Source: BRHc4a sp049323915
GTDB lineage: Bacteria; Bacillota; Desulfotomaculia; Desulfotomaculales; Desulfocucumaceae
Assembly: GCA_049323915.1 (NCBI GenBank)
Contig: JBMOPC010000059.1
Span: 1-64,000 of the forward strand
Length of the DNA stretch: 64,000 bases
Reading direction: 5' to 3'
Both the position numbers and the translations under genes were made by a program. Position 1 is the first letter of the stretch; the number at the start of each line of letters is the position of its first letter. This document shows positions 42,416-51,744 of the stretch, piece after piece. The notes beneath the pieces were generated by a model that did not search any database, had not been told where the DNA came from, and was given only the letters and a program-made list of their open reading frames with translations.

Positions 42416-43919
42416 CGGCTTCTCCCCCTTTCTTTTTGCGTAATGCAGCGATTATCGGCAGGGCCACGGAAACAATGCACAGCAGTATCAATACTATTGA
42501 AATGGGCCGTGTGAAAAACACCTGGAACATGCTTCCCGCCGCCTTGCCCATGAGCATGCTCTGGACCAGTCCGTTTTCCGCAAAGGGGCCCAGAATAAGC
42601 CCCAGTACTATCGGGCCGGGCTGGAACCCTGTCTTTTTGGTTATATACCCAATCAGTCCGAAGAAGACCATTATGCCCACGTCCAGCATATTGTTGCGTA
42701 TGGCATAGGACCCGATTATAGTCAGGAATACAATAAGCGGGGCCAGCATGCTGGCGGGGAGGTTGATGAACTTTGCCACGTGCCGGGAGCCGTAAAAGCC
42801 CAAAACGAACATAACAATATTGGCCAGCACGAAGGAAAACAGGAAAGTATAGGCTACATCGCCATATTTTGTGTACAGCTCCGGGCCGGGGCGCATGCCG
42901 TGAATCATGAGGGCCCCCAGCATTACTGCGGCAGGGGCGGCCCCGGGGATGCCCAGTGTGAGCAGAGGAACAAGGGAGCCGCCCACCTCGGCATTGTTGG
43001 AGGACTCGGAAGCTGCTACGCCGTCAATGATTCCGGTTCCGAATTTTTCCTTTTCCTTTGAGAAGCGCACCGCTTCATTATAGGCCATAAGCGAGGCTAT
43101 ATTGCCTCCCGCGCCCGGCACTATGCCCACGAATGTGCCGATGATGGCCGACCGGATAAGCAATACCGGCTTTTTTACCAGCTCCATGATCACCGACCTG
43201 GCCACGCCTTTCTGGGGCTTGAAACTTATAACATCCTGGCTGCTCAGCTTTTTTTCAACCATGTTTAATACTTCCGGGATGCAGAAGAAGCCGATAAGGA
43301 CCACTATCAGCTCCAGCCCTGCCTGCAGCTGATAGAAGCCGAAGGTGTAGCGCATGTCCCCGCCGATGGGGGATATTCCCACAGTGCTTAGAAGCAGCCC
43401 CAGGGCCCCCCCCATGAGTCCTTTAAGCATTGAGCCGGTGGACAGTGTGGCGATTATGGTAAGCCCGAAAACAGCCAGCCAGAAGTATTCCGGGGGACCG
43501 AACTTGAGGGCCGCATCAGCCAGAGGGGGAGACAGAAAGAGCAGCACAAGGGCGCCGAAAACCCCTCCCACACCGGATGCGAAAGCAGCCGTTACCAGAG
43601 CGTGCTCGGCCTTCCCTTTCTTTGTCATGGGGTAGCCGTCAAATGTGGTGGCAATGGATGCGGGGGTGCCCGGGGTGTTGACCAGTATGGCGGAGATACA
43701 TCCACCGTACATGGCGCCCACATACACTCCTCCCAGCACCATTAGGCTTACGCCGGCGTCCATCACAAAGGTGAAGGGGACCAGCAGGGCCAGGGCCATG
43801 GTGGCGGTAAGCCCCGGGAGGGCTCCCACAATGATTCCTCCCGCCACGCCCAGTGTCATTAAAAGGAAACTTACCGGGTTAAAGACATTCTGTAAGGCTA
43901 TAATTAAATTTTCTGCCAT
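42405..43919 (-). CDS. tctA: TctA, large membrane subunit of a tripartite tricarboxylate transporter
   Basis: 504 residues from ATG 43919 (GGAAAGGTG site). About twelve membrane segments. Two copies of the family signature are visible: GALPGLTATMALALLVPFTF with GGCISAILVNTPGTPASIATT in the first half, and GIVPGAGGNIASLMAYNEA with NNAEVGGSLVPLLTLGIPGAAPAAVMLG in the second. It carries the substrate delivered by TctC, driven by an ion gradient. Length is as expected. Confidence 0.93.
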   Translation of the reverse strand: MAENLIIALQNVFNPVSFLLMTLGVAGGIIVGALPGLTATMALALLVPFTFVMDAGVSLMVLGGVYVGAMYGGCISAILVNTPGTPASIATTFDGYPMTKKGKAEHALVTAAFASGVGGVFGALVLLFLSPPLADAALKFGPPEYFWLAVFGLTIIATLSTGSMLKGLMGGALGLLLSTVGISPIGGDMRYTFGFYQLQAGLELIVVLIGFFCIPEVLNMVEKKLSSQDVISFKPQKGVARSVIMELVKKPVLLIRSAIIGTFVGIVPGAGGNIASLMAYNEAVRFSKEKEKFGTGIIDGVAASESSNNAEVGGSLVPLLTLGIPGAAPAAVMLGALMIHGMRPGPELYTKYGDVAYTFLFSFVLANIVMFVLGFYGSRHVAKFINLPASMLAPLIVFLTIIGSYAIRNNMLDVGIMVFFGLIGYITKKTGFQPGPIVLGLILGPFAENGLVQSMLMGKAAGSMFQVFFTRPISIVLILLCIVSVALPIIAALRKKKGGEAVAH

Positions 43920-44022
43920 AGGCTTCACCTTTCCGGGAAATAGTAGTGCGCGCTATCTTAATAAAGGCTTCCGGCCCCACACAGAGACCGGGCCGGAAGC
44001 TTTTACCAAAAACTAAGATTTA

Positions 44023-45021
44023 CTATTGTTTCTTTTCTGCAGGGGCAACAGATTTGTACAGCTCTGAAAACACCTTGGCCCTGTCTTCAATATACTTCTT
44101 GGAGTCTGCTGCTCCCATGGCAACAGGCTCAAAGCCGTCCTTGAGCATCTGGGCCTTTATTGCCTCGTCATTGGCTATTTTCAGGAAGGCTTCTTCCAGT
44201 TTCTTGACGATGGCCGGGTCGGTACCGGGGGGAACGGCCACTCCGCGGTCTACACTGACGGAAATGTTAAGATTCTTCTCCTTGAAGGTGGGTGCATCGG
44301 GCAGTGCTTTGAAGCGCTGGTCCGAGGCCATTCCCAGGATCTTTATCTTATCGGTGTGCTTAACCAAATCGTCGGAGTTGCCGGCCATGGCCTTGGTATG
44401 GCCGCCCAGAAGGGCCTGGGTCGCCGGGGCCGCGCCTGTGAAAGGAACGTATTGCAGCTTTATTCCGGCCTCTTTTTCAAGGAGCAGGGTGAACAGGTGA
44501 GGGCCGGTATTGGTGCCGGAACCTCCTATGGTTATGGAGCCGGGCTTTTCCTTGGCTGCCTTGATGAAGTCCTCAAGCGTGTTGTAGGGGCTGTCCTTAG
44601 GTACGGCCAGACCTATAATGGTTTTCTGGAAGATTGCCACGGGGTTGATTTGTTCGGTTTTATACCCGGCTTCCTTCCTTTCAATGGGCTGCAGTATTAT
44701 ATGGGGAATGTTGAAGCCGGCCATGTAATAACCGTCGGGCTTCTGGTTGACCAGCTCGGCCCAGGCCACGGCCCCGCCGCCGCCGGGCTTGTAAGATATG
44801 GTGATGGGCTGCCCCAGATATTTCTCCAGCAGGGGCTGCTGCCTTCTGGCCTCGATGTCTGACTGTCCGCCGGCGTCAAAGGCGATTACATAATTAATCG
44901 GCTTTGTGGGGTACTGTGCGCCTTTATTGTCTTTTTTGTCCTTGGACCCCGCGCCGCACCCTGCAGCCAGAAGCGCTGCAATAAATATTACAACAGGCGC
45001 GATATACTTAAATTTTTTCAT
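44023..45021 (-). CDS. tctC: TctC, periplasmic-type solute-binding lipoprotein
   Basis: 332 residues from ATG 45021 (AAGGAGGACAAAC site). Lipoprotein signal with lipobox LLAAGC at Cys21. The mature part shows the Bug/TctC family pattern: NYVIAFDAGGQSDIEARRQQPLLEKYLGQP, SYKPGGGGAVAWAELVNQKPDGY, GGSGTNTGPHLFTLL and YVPFTGAAPATQALLGGH. It binds a carboxylate at the cell surface. First of the three tct genes; the mandelate-racemase-like gene lies upstream in the same operon. Confidence 0.92.
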   Translation of the reverse strand: MKKFKYIAPVVIFIAALLAAGCGAGSKDKKDNKGAQYPTKPINYVIAFDAGGQSDIEARRQQPLLEKYLGQPITISYKPGGGGAVAWAELVNQKPDGYYMAGFNIPHIILQPIERKEAGYKTEQINPVAIFQKTIIGLAVPKDSPYNTLEDFIKAAKEKPGSITIGGSGTNTGPHLFTLLLEKEAGIKLQYVPFTGAAPATQALLGGHTKAMAGNSDDLVKHTDKIKILGMASDQRFKALPDAPTFKEKNLNISVSVDRGVAVPPGTDPAIVKKLEEAFLKIANDEAIKAQMLKDGFEPVAMGAADSKKYIEDRAKVFSELYKSVAPAEKKQ

Positions 45022-45085
45022 GTTTGTCCTCCTTTTCATGCTTTGGCAACAACAGCAGATTAAACTATGTTATCTTTTCCCTCCT

Positions 45086-46213
45086 TTAAATCGAGTATTC
45101 CCTTACTACATCCATATTCAGTTTAATTCCCAGTCCCGGCTTTTCTTCGGCCAGAACAAAACAACCGTCTTTGAATACGTAAAATGTCTCTTCCAGAAGG
45201 TCATTCCGCAGGGGGTTGGGGTTGGCGTCAACCTCCATGAAAAGACCCCCGGGTGTTGAGAAAAGGAGGTGCAGTGACGCAGCCACCCCAACGCCTGTCC
45301 CGAACATATGCGGGGCAAAGGGCAGCCTCCACGCACCGGCCATCTGGCAGATAATCTTTGACTCAGACAGTCCCCCGGTTTTGGTGATGTCCGGCTGAAT
45401 TATGTCCAGGGCTTCACAAACCAGAACATCTTTAAAACCGTGCCGTGAGTAAATATTCTCACCTCCGGCGACCGGCGCTATTCCGCTGTCCCTTATCTTT
45501 TTATAGTCAGCCAGCTGATCGGCTGGGACCGGCTCCTCAATAAAGGAGATGTCATACTCCTTATACAGTTTTAAATTGGATATGGCCTCGGAGGCGTCCT
45601 TCCACCCCTGGTTGGCGTCCACCATGAGCATGCGCCCGCCGCCGATCATCCGGCGCATTGTTTTGACATTATGCAGGTCAAGGTCCCTGCCAAAGCCCAC
45701 TTTAAGCTTGAAGGCGGAATAGCCTTCATTAATGCTGCACTCCACATATTCCTCGTAATCCCGGGGTCCAAGCCCGCTGGCGTAAGCCTTTGCCACTGAG
45801 CACGCCTTTCCTCCCAGCAGCTGGTAAACAGGAACACCAAGCTTCTTGCCCAGTATGTCCCAAAGGGCTATGTCCACACCGCTTATGGCCTGCATCAGCG
45901 GCCCCCTGGCCCCCCACTGCCTGCCGGCGCCCGAGTTCATCAGACTCCTGTACATCTTGTCCCACAGGTATGATATTTGGAGGGGGTTTTCATCCATGAT
46001 GAGGGGCTTGATGCCTTTTTCAATTGTAATCTTTCTTTCCTCGGCTGCCCAGTGGGGAAAATTGGTCCAGGATTCTCCGATGCCGCTTATTCCTTCATCG
46101 GTGTCCACCCTGACCAGCACATTTGTCCTGCTGGGCATGACGCCGAAGGAAGTGGACACCGTTTTCTTAAGGGGACAGGACAGCGTAATAACTGTTACGT
46201 CAGTAATTCTCAT
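45086..46213 (-). CDS. Mandelate racemase/muconate lactonizing enzyme family protein
   Basis: 375 residues, enolase superfamily. Catalytic residues of the mandelate-racemase subgroup are visible: Lys-x-Lys in AFKLKVGFG, metal ligands Asp in MLMVDANQGW, Glu in FIEEPVP and Glu in AGGENI, and the Asp-His dyad in IIQPDITKTGG and FAPHMFGTG. Both a Lys base and a His base are present, so either racemisation or dehydration of a hydroxy acid is possible. It is first in the operon with tctCAB, so it should act on the imported compound. Substrate cannot be read from sequence. Confidence 0.85.
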   Translation of the reverse strand: MRITDVTVITLSCPLKKTVSTSFGVMPSRTNVLVRVDTDEGISGIGESWTNFPHWAAEERKITIEKGIKPLIMDENPLQISYLWDKMYRSLMNSGAGRQWGARGPLMQAISGVDIALWDILGKKLGVPVYQLLGGKACSVAKAYASGLGPRDYEEYVECSINEGYSAFKLKVGFGRDLDLHNVKTMRRMIGGGRMLMVDANQGWKDASEAISNLKLYKEYDISFIEEPVPADQLADYKKIRDSGIAPVAGGENIYSRHGFKDVLVCEALDIIQPDITKTGGLSESKIICQMAGAWRLPFAPHMFGTGVGVAASLHLLFSTPGGLFMEVDANPNPLRNDLLEETFYVFKDGCFVLAEEKPGLGIKLNMDVVREYSI

Positions 46214-46240
46214 TCACAAATCACCTGTCGGAAAAACTGT

Positions 46241-46343
46241 TTGAAGTTCAGACCGGTTAACTGATATAATACAAACATAATGACTGTGGTATTACCACAG
46301 TGGTATTACCAAGATTATAATTTTTTCCGGACTCAAATGTCAA
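46241..46343. promoter_or_regulatory. Divergent promoters with two tandem operators (tct operon / GntR regulator 2)
   Basis: Plus strand: TTGAAG (46241-46246), 18 bases, TATAAT (46265-46270), with operator TGGTATTACCA at 46287-46297, inside the 17-base palindrome CTGTGGTATTACCACAG. Minus strand: TTGACA (46338-46343), 18 bases, TATAAT (46314-46319), with operator TGGTATTACCA at 46301-46311. Each promoter thus has its own operator just past its -10. Confidence 0.8.
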
Positions 46344-46397
46344 CCATATTAAGATCATTTTAAAAAATTGTTAAAACATGTTGTGCGGGGTGCTGTC

Positions 46398-47141
46398 ATG
46401 GGTGAATTGGGCGGGGGCGGCGACACGCTTAAAAGCGATCTGGTAAAAAGAATAAAGGACCATATTATTGGTGGCAATTTAAAGCCGGGAGACAGGCTGC
46501 CTACCGAAAGGAAAATGTCGGAGCAATACGGGGTTAGCCGCACCGTTATCAGGGATGCGGTTAAAACCCTCTCCGGCCTGGGGCTGCTGGAGGTCAGGCA
46601 CAGGGTGGGGACATTCGTCGCCGATGTGGACAGCCAGGCCATAGCCCGGCAGTTGTCCAGCCTTGTAATCTATAACAGGCATACCGTCAAGAGTCTGTAC
46701 CAGGTCCGTATGGTGCTGGAGGCCGCCATGGCCGGATGGGCCGCCGAGTGCAGGAGCGAAGAGGGGCTGCAAAAGCTGCGATCGCTTATTGAGGAGACCA
46801 GGGCGTGCATAGAAGGACCGTCAAGTTATGTCTGCTTCAGGGAAATAGACCGCAGGTTTCACCTGGCAATGGCTGAGGTTTCGCAAAACCCCATCGTGTT
46901 TGAATTGATGAGCAGTTTGCTGACATACCTGGAGGCGTACAGCCGGTTTACACTGCTGATACCGGGCAGGGTCAGGAGTTCGGCGGCGGAACATGAGATT
47001 ATATTTGAGGCGGTGCTGAACGGAGATCCGGAAACCGCCCGCGGGGCCATGTATCAACATATCCACAGTGTTTTCAGCTCAGTCAATGATTCCTGGGATG
47101 TGTTTGACCCCCGTATACTGTCCGGGGATAAGGGGGAATAA
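46398..47141 (+). CDS. FadR-subfamily GntR transcriptional regulator 2
   Basis: 247 residues from ATG 46398; the frame is open further upstream. GntR winged helix: HIIGGNLKPGDRLPTERKMSEQYGVSRTVIRDAVKTLSGLGLLEV. FCD domain with the metal-site pattern Asp/His (CFREIDRRFHLAMAEVSQNPIV, SSAAEHEIIFEAVL). Related to but clearly distinct from regulator 1. Divergent from the tct operon; expected to repress it and itself through the two operators between them. Confidence 0.9.
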   Translation: MGELGGGGDTLKSDLVKRIKDHIIGGNLKPGDRLPTERKMSEQYGVSRTVIRDAVKTLSGLGLLEVRHRVGTFVADVDSQAIARQLSSLVIYNRHTVKSLYQVRMVLEAAMAGWAAECRSEEGLQKLRSLIEETRACIEGPSSYVCFREIDRRFHLAMAEVSQNPIVFELMSSLLTYLEAYSRFTLLIPGRVRSSAAEHEIIFEAVLNGDPETARGAMYQHIHSVFSSVNDSWDVFDPRILSGDKGE

Positions 47142-47173
47142 AAATAAACCATAATATAAAGGATCTAAAGATG

Positions 47174-47230
47174 TTGCCCGGCCGGGCGCGGGGTGTTATA
47201 ATTAATGGTAAGAGGTATGTGGTAGTACCA
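47174..47230 (+). promoter_or_regulatory. Promoter and operator of the short UxaA-like gene
   Basis: TTGCCC (47174-47179), 17 bases, TATAAT (47197-47202), operator TGGTAGTACCA (47220-47230), preceded by AGGTATG as at two other sites. Confidence 0.75.
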
Positions 47231-47276
47231 AATCTGGTTAAACAATAGTATGATCTTTTAGAACAGGTGTGAACAA

Positions 47277-48179
47277 ATGGACTTTTTGGGCTATATCCGT
47301 CCCGACGGCAGTGTCGGCGTCAGGAATAGAATATTGGTAATATCCACCGCGCCCCAGACTGACATGATGTGCCTCAATGTTACCAATACGGTTTTAAATA
47401 CCGTCCCGGTTTTATGCGGTGTTTGCGGGGCTGAAATCAAAGACTATGCCGGACCGCTTATAAAAAACCCGAATGTGGCCGGTGCTGTGGTGTTGGAGTC
47501 CAACCCCGAAGGCATCGGTGAAAAGATTGTAAGCGAAGCGGCTGAAATGGGAAAGCCGGCCGCCCTTGTAGATATCAGCTGTCCGGGAGGGGTTATTGAA
47601 GCTGCCGCCAGGGCTACCCGGGCCGCCATGATCATGTCCAGGGAGGTCAGCGCACAGAGGAGGCAGCTCACCCCGGTTTTAAGAATGGTTTTGGGGTTGA
47701 TCTACGGGGAACAGTCGGGCACCGGCGATTTACTGTATCACTGCATCGACATCATTGGGAAAAACCACGGCAGGGTAGTGATATCCAGGCCCAAGGTGGA
47801 CAAAAAAAGTTTGATTGGAAGGCTGCCGGTGGTGAAACAAATTGACCCTGAAGGTAAGATTGACAAACAGCAGGGCTTGTACGAACTAAAGCCATCGCCT
47901 TATCCGGCCGGCACACTGACGGCCATGGCGTCACTGGGCGTGCAGCTGGTTGTTGACTCCACCGGGGGGCGGTATTCCGGATCGCACACGGTACTGCCCG
48001 TGATAAACATAACAGCGGACAAAGCTCTTTACGAGAGGTTTCAGGACGGTATAGAGCTTGATTTAAGCGATATTGACTCTAAAAACTATAGAATCGAGGA
48101 CTTCAGCCTGCTTATTGTAAATGAAATAATCGCCACGGCCTCCGGTAAGCTTACCAAGGCTGAAGCTTTGAAATTTTAA
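47277..48179 (+). CDS. Short UxaA-family (altronate/galactarate dehydratase-like) protein
   Basis: 300 residues. The N-terminus FLGYIRPDGSVGVRNRILVIST is the hallmark of the large UxaA/GarD/SuyB domain, and GGVIEAAARATRAAMIMSREVSAQRRQ and VDSTGGRYSGSHTVLPVINIT follow the family in order. It is about 90 residues shorter than SuyB (52320), and the CGESDT-type cysteine segment of typical large subunits is absent or altered (only CGVCGAE near residue 43). There is no small SAF partner next to it. It may be a lyase with a different cofactor arrangement or a divergent dehydratase. Transcribed alone, from a promoter with the shared operator. Confidence 0.65.
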   Translation: MDFLGYIRPDGSVGVRNRILVISTAPQTDMMCLNVTNTVLNTVPVLCGVCGAEIKDYAGPLIKNPNVAGAVVLESNPEGIGEKIVSEAAEMGKPAALVDISCPGGVIEAAARATRAAMIMSREVSAQRRQLTPVLRMVLGLIYGEQSGTGDLLYHCIDIIGKNHGRVVISRPKVDKKSLIGRLPVVKQIDPEGKIDKQQGLYELKPSPYPAGTLTAMASLGVQLVVDSTGGRYSGSHTVLPVINITADKALYERFQDGIELDLSDIDSKNYRIEDFSLLIVNEIIATASGKLTKAEALKF

Positions 48180-48204
48180 AATCTTGTACCTGATTCTCCC
48201 GTTT

Positions 48205-48241
48205 GGCTGTTGAAAAAAATACAACAGCCGTTTTTTTTTTG
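48205..48241 (+). terminator. Rho-independent terminator after the UxaA-like gene
   Basis: GGCTGTTG and CAACAGCC arms with an A-rich loop, followed by GTTTTTTTTTT. Confidence 0.9.
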
Positions 48242-48279
48242 AATATAACTCAATACCTCAAAGAGATAATCAAAGACAG

Positions 48280-48308
48280 AACAGGCTGCAGTGCAACTGC
48301 AGCCTGTT
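48280..48308 (-). terminator. Terminator-like hairpin after the TRAP permease gene
   Basis: Perfect 12-base arms AACAGGCTGCAG and CTGCAGCCTGTT, loop TGCAA. On the minus strand it is followed by CTGTCTTTG, a weak T-tract. Confidence 0.65.
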
Positions 48309-48347
48309 TTCAATTAAGGGAGTTATTCCGGGTACAACTCTAGTTAC

Positions 48348-50309
48348 TTATACTGTTTTGGCGGCCTCCCGCGCATGTTTTTTCCTGGTCAGCATTTGGA
48401 ACACAAAGATAGCTCCGGCCAGAATAAAACCGATGTAGTCTGTAAATGCTCCCGCATGCAGTAGGAAACCCGCGGCTATGGCCACCAAAATCCGCTCAAA
48501 AAGCATAAGCTTGCGCAGCATCCAGCTCTGGAAGAAGCATGCGGCCATTATAACGCCGATGGTCACTGACAGTACAGTACGCGCGATATCCGCCGGATCG
48601 CCCAGGAGCAGTATGGCGGGGGCATAGGCAAAGGTAAAGGGCATTATATAAAGGGGCTGTGCGAAAATAAGCGATGTCCAGCCGGTTTTCATAGGCTCGG
48701 CCTTGGCTATGGCGGCCGCCGCAAAGGCCGCCAGGCAAACCGGCGGGTTGACGTTGGCGATCAGTGATGCCCAGAATATAATCAGGTGCGCCGCCAGTAC
48801 GGGAACTCCCAGTTCCTGAAGGGCCGGGGCCGCCAAAACAGCAAGTATGACATAGGAGGTGGTGGCGGTGATGCCCATTCCCAGAACGTAAGACGAAATG
48901 GCTATCAGAATAATCGCCAGGAACAGGTAGCCGCCCGAGAGAGAAAGCAGTATGTCCGAGAACTTCAGGCCAAGCCCTGTCAGATAGACAACCCCGATGA
49001 TTATGCCGATGGACCCTACTGTGGCGCCCACCGTCAGGGATGTGACGGCAGACTTGACCAGAGCGTTGTAAATATCCTTGGGATACATCCTGGTCTCCTT
49101 GTGCACCCAGCTGGCAGCAATGGAAAGGACTATGGCGATGACGGCGGCCATGGGAGGAGAGTATCCCGCAATAAGCATGTAGACGATTACCACGATTGGT
49201 ATAATGTAATGCCAGCCAGACTTCAGCACTTTCATGGGGTCAGGCAGCTCACTCTTGTCAAGGCCCTTTAAGCCCAGGTTGAGGGCCTGGAAGTCCACCA
49301 TGAGGTACAGGTAGAAGTAATACAGAATGGCCGGGATAAAGGACACCTTAACAATGTCCCAGTATGGTATGCCTGTAAACTCCGCCATGACGAAGGCGCC
49401 GGCGCCCATTATGGGGGGCATGAGCATTCCGCCCGTTGAGGCAACGGTTTCGATGGCCCCAGCCATGTGGGGCTTGTAACCCACTTTTTTCATGAGCGGG
49501 ATGGTGAATGTCCCGGTGGTGACCACGTTGGCAGTGGCGCTGCCGTTGATGCTGCCCATGAAGCCGCTGGCCAGCACCGCCACCTTGGCCGGGCCGCCCC
49601 TGGCCCTTCCCAGGAAGGAGTATGGGAAGTCTATGAAAAACTTGCCTGCGCCTGAGGCCTCAAGAAATGTGCCGAAGGTGATGAAGAGGAACACAAAGGA
49701 GGCGAAAATTGCCGCCACCGAACCGAAAAGGCCGTACAGCGACGAGAATGTGAAGCTGGATATCCTGGCGATGCTGAAGCCTTTATGGGCCAGCATGCCG
49801 GGGAAATAGCTGCCGAAATAGGCGTAAAGCAGGAATACCGCCGCTATTATGGCCAGCGTGTTTCCAGTTACACGCCTCACGGTTTCCAGCGCCAGAAGAA
49901 TGGCGATGATTCCCATGACCAGGTCCATATCGGTAACAAAGCCTATACGGTTGGCCATCTGCGGGTACATGACGATAAAATATGCCGTGGTAACAATGGC
50001 AAGTATGGCCAAAATGGCGTCCAGCACGGTTATCTTTTTCCCGGGCGACTTTTTGGTTGCCGGGAATAGGATGAAGCACAGGAATGCCGTTATTCCCACG
50101 TAGATTCCCCGGTTTGCCTCGGGTGACATAACCCCGAAAGCACCCTGGTAAAGAAAGAAAAGGGTAAACAGCGCGGCCACCAATGATGTTATTTTGCCTA
50201 TGGGCCCTTTTAGATTTCTTTTTTCAGTGTTGCCCTCGTACTGGTCTATCATTTTTTCCATTTCTTGTTCCGTTAAGGCCGTCTGATCCGGCTTAGGGTC
50301 CTTAGACAA
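48348..50309 (-). CDS. TRAP transporter fused permease (4TM/12TM, TAXI type)
   Basis: 653 residues from TTG behind GGAGGT. A soluble N-terminal tail of 35 residues, then a DctQ-like four-helix part, then the DctM-like part with about twelve helices. Family signatures: GFMGSINGSATANVVTTGTFTIPLMKKVGYKPHMAGAIE, VASTGGMLMPPIMGAGAFVMAEF and ANVNPPVCLAAFAAAAIAKAEPMKTGW. Fused permeases of this type work with TAXI solute-binding proteins, here encoded directly upstream (50406). They import organic anions using a sodium or proton gradient. Confidence 0.93.
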   Translation of the reverse strand: MSKDPKPDQTALTEQEMEKMIDQYEGNTEKRNLKGPIGKITSLVAALFTLFFLYQGAFGVMSPEANRGIYVGITAFLCFILFPATKKSPGKKITVLDAILAILAIVTTAYFIVMYPQMANRIGFVTDMDLVMGIIAILLALETVRRVTGNTLAIIAAVFLLYAYFGSYFPGMLAHKGFSIARISSFTFSSLYGLFGSVAAIFASFVFLFITFGTFLEASGAGKFFIDFPYSFLGRARGGPAKVAVLASGFMGSINGSATANVVTTGTFTIPLMKKVGYKPHMAGAIETVASTGGMLMPPIMGAGAFVMAEFTGIPYWDIVKVSFIPAILYYFYLYLMVDFQALNLGLKGLDKSELPDPMKVLKSGWHYIIPIVVIVYMLIAGYSPPMAAVIAIVLSIAASWVHKETRMYPKDIYNALVKSAVTSLTVGATVGSIGIIIGVVYLTGLGLKFSDILLSLSGGYLFLAIILIAISSYVLGMGITATTSYVILAVLAAPALQELGVPVLAAHLIIFWASLIANVNPPVCLAAFAAAAIAKAEPMKTGWTSLIFAQPLYIMPFTFAYAPAILLLGDPADIARTVLSVTIGVIMAACFFQSWMLRKLMLFERILVAIAAGFLLHAGAFTDYIGFILAGAIFVFQMLTRKKHAREAAKTV

Positions 50310-50342
50310 CTGCAGATACCTCCTTCTGAAAGGCGACTTGTT

Positions 50343-50376
50343 GCATAACTGGCACCCCTGTGGGTGCCAGTTATGC
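50343..50376 (-). promoter_or_regulatory. Perfect 15-bp hairpin between binding-protein and permease genes
   Basis: GCATAACTGGCACCC and GGGTGCCAGTTATGC separated by CTGT, with no T-run on either strand that would make it a clear terminator. It sits between the TAXI gene and the permease gene and could stabilise the upstream mRNA or reduce read-through, as in other binding-protein operons. Confidence 0.6.
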
Positions 50377-50405
50377 GATACAATCGTCAGTTATTTATCA
50401 AATGC

Positions 50406-51440
50406 TTACTTCTCGATTAGTTTTTCAGGAACGCTTACGTTCTGCTCCTTGAAGAACTTGACTGCGCCCGGATGCAGGGGGACTCCCAGTTCTGCAAGTC
50501 CGCTCATGGAGTTCTTGATGGTCATGTCCTCTGCAGCCTTGTTGGTTTGCAGCAGGCGCTTCTGGCCGGACTCGGAGTATATGGCCTTCAGCATGTCATA
50601 TACCACCTGGTCGGGCACTTTCTTGTGTACCACCAGGTAAACGGGGTTGCCATACTTGGCGACATCCTTGTCCTGGCCCTTGTAAGCTCCCTTGGGTATT
50701 ACGGTCTTGGTGTAGAACGGATATTTTTGCGAAAATCCGGCCTTTTCACCCTCCACGGTGGGGTCAAGCAATGTGATATCCGCAGTTGCGGTAATGTCCA
50801 TCAGTGCGGACATGGGCACCCTCGAGAAATAACCGAAAAGCGCTACCTTTTTGTCCTTGAAGGAGGTGGCAGAGTCATCGGGGGGCAGGTACATGGGCTG
50901 AACCTTGTCCCACATGCCGACAGACTTCAGATAGGTCTCGGCGAACACGGCTGCTCCGGAGCCTTGGGGCCCTATAGCCACCTTTTTGCCCTTAAGGTCG
51001 GCAAAGCTCTTGATTCCGCTGTCTTTATGCACGGCCCAGTGGTAAATTGCGTTCCAGGAGAATGCCACCACACGGAAATCCTTAACGTTCTGTCCCTTGA
51101 AAAACTCCTGCCCGTTCCAGGCCCAGTAGATCTCGGAGGCATTGGCCCAGGCCATGTCGGTTTCACCGGACTGGATAAGCCTGAGGTTTTCGGCGGAACC
51201 GCCGCTGGTCTCCACGGCGATCTCAATTCCGGTTGCCTCTTTAACCACGCTGGCTACACCGCCGCCCATGGGATAATATGTTCCGCCCGTTCCGGCTGTG
51301 GCAAAGCTGTACTTGTTTTTAGCCTTGGGCGCATCTGCCTTTCCTTTGTCCTGACCTTTGTCTCCGCCGCAGCCTGCCAGTACGAGGGAAAGAGCCAACA
51401 GGGAAGCCATTAGAATGGTTGCTTTACTTTTAATCTTCAA
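50406..51440 (-). CDS. TAXI-family TRAP transporter solute-binding lipoprotein
   Basis: 344 residues from TTG behind AAGGGGGG. Lipobox LVLAGC at Cys24. The mature protein carries the TAXI motif FATAGTGGTYYPMGGGVASVVKEATGIEIAVETSGGSAENLRLIQSGE and KKVAIGPQGSGAAVFAETYL. It captures a carboxylate or sulfonate for the fused permease. Substrates of TAXI proteins are poorly known; location beside suyAB and the shared operator suggest a sulfonated or hydroxylated acid. Confidence 0.93.
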   Translation of the reverse strand: MKIKSKATILMASLLALSLVLAGCGGDKGQDKGKADAPKAKNKYSFATAGTGGTYYPMGGGVASVVKEATGIEIAVETSGGSAENLRLIQSGETDMAWANASEIYWAWNGQEFFKGQNVKDFRVVAFSWNAIYHWAVHKDSGIKSFADLKGKKVAIGPQGSGAAVFAETYLKSVGMWDKVQPMYLPPDDSATSFKDKKVALFGYFSRVPMSALMDITATADITLLDPTVEGEKAGFSQKYPFYTKTVIPKGAYKGQDKDVAKYGNPVYLVVHKKVPDQVVYDMLKAIYSESGQKRLLQTNKAAEDMTIKNSMSGLAELGVPLHPGAVKFFKEQNVSVPEKLIEK

Positions 51441-51557
51441 AATCTAACCCCCCTTAAAAATGATTTCACTGTGTTCTTCCTTTTAAATTGGAATGCCCCT
51501 TTAGAGATATTCTTTGAATTCACCCCCAGTTGCAATTGTTGTTATCAAGAGATGTGG

Positions 51558-51622
51558 TGGTAATACCTCCAACCTCAGACATCATTACATAGATTATAGC
51601 AGTTTTGTCGATAACATGACAA
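51558..51622 (-). promoter_or_regulatory. Promoter and operator of the TAXI-TRAP operon
   Basis: Minus strand: TTGTCA (51617-51622), 18 bases, TATAAT (51593-51598) with an extended TGC. Operator TGGTAATACCT (plus strand, 51558-51568). Bases 51441-52038 hold this unit, the sites below and otherwise nothing recognisable. Confidence 0.7.
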
Positions 51623-51744
51623 TCCCTTTTTGTAGATCTCAGAAAATTTACGCAATGCTTGCGCCGTGTGCTGTAAAGGTTTGAAATTACAACAGGAAGC
51701 TATTGTTGACCGTATCAAAAGCTGATATAGTATGTACCGTGATT

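Noticed and set aside
43646..44500. Plus-strand frames of 120-184 residues opposite tctA and tctC
   Set aside because: Composition follows the complementary strand's codons, and the minus-strand genes are certain.
50343..50376. Hairpin read as a simple terminator
   Set aside because: Neither strand has a T-run after it, and the same operon appears to continue into the permease gene.
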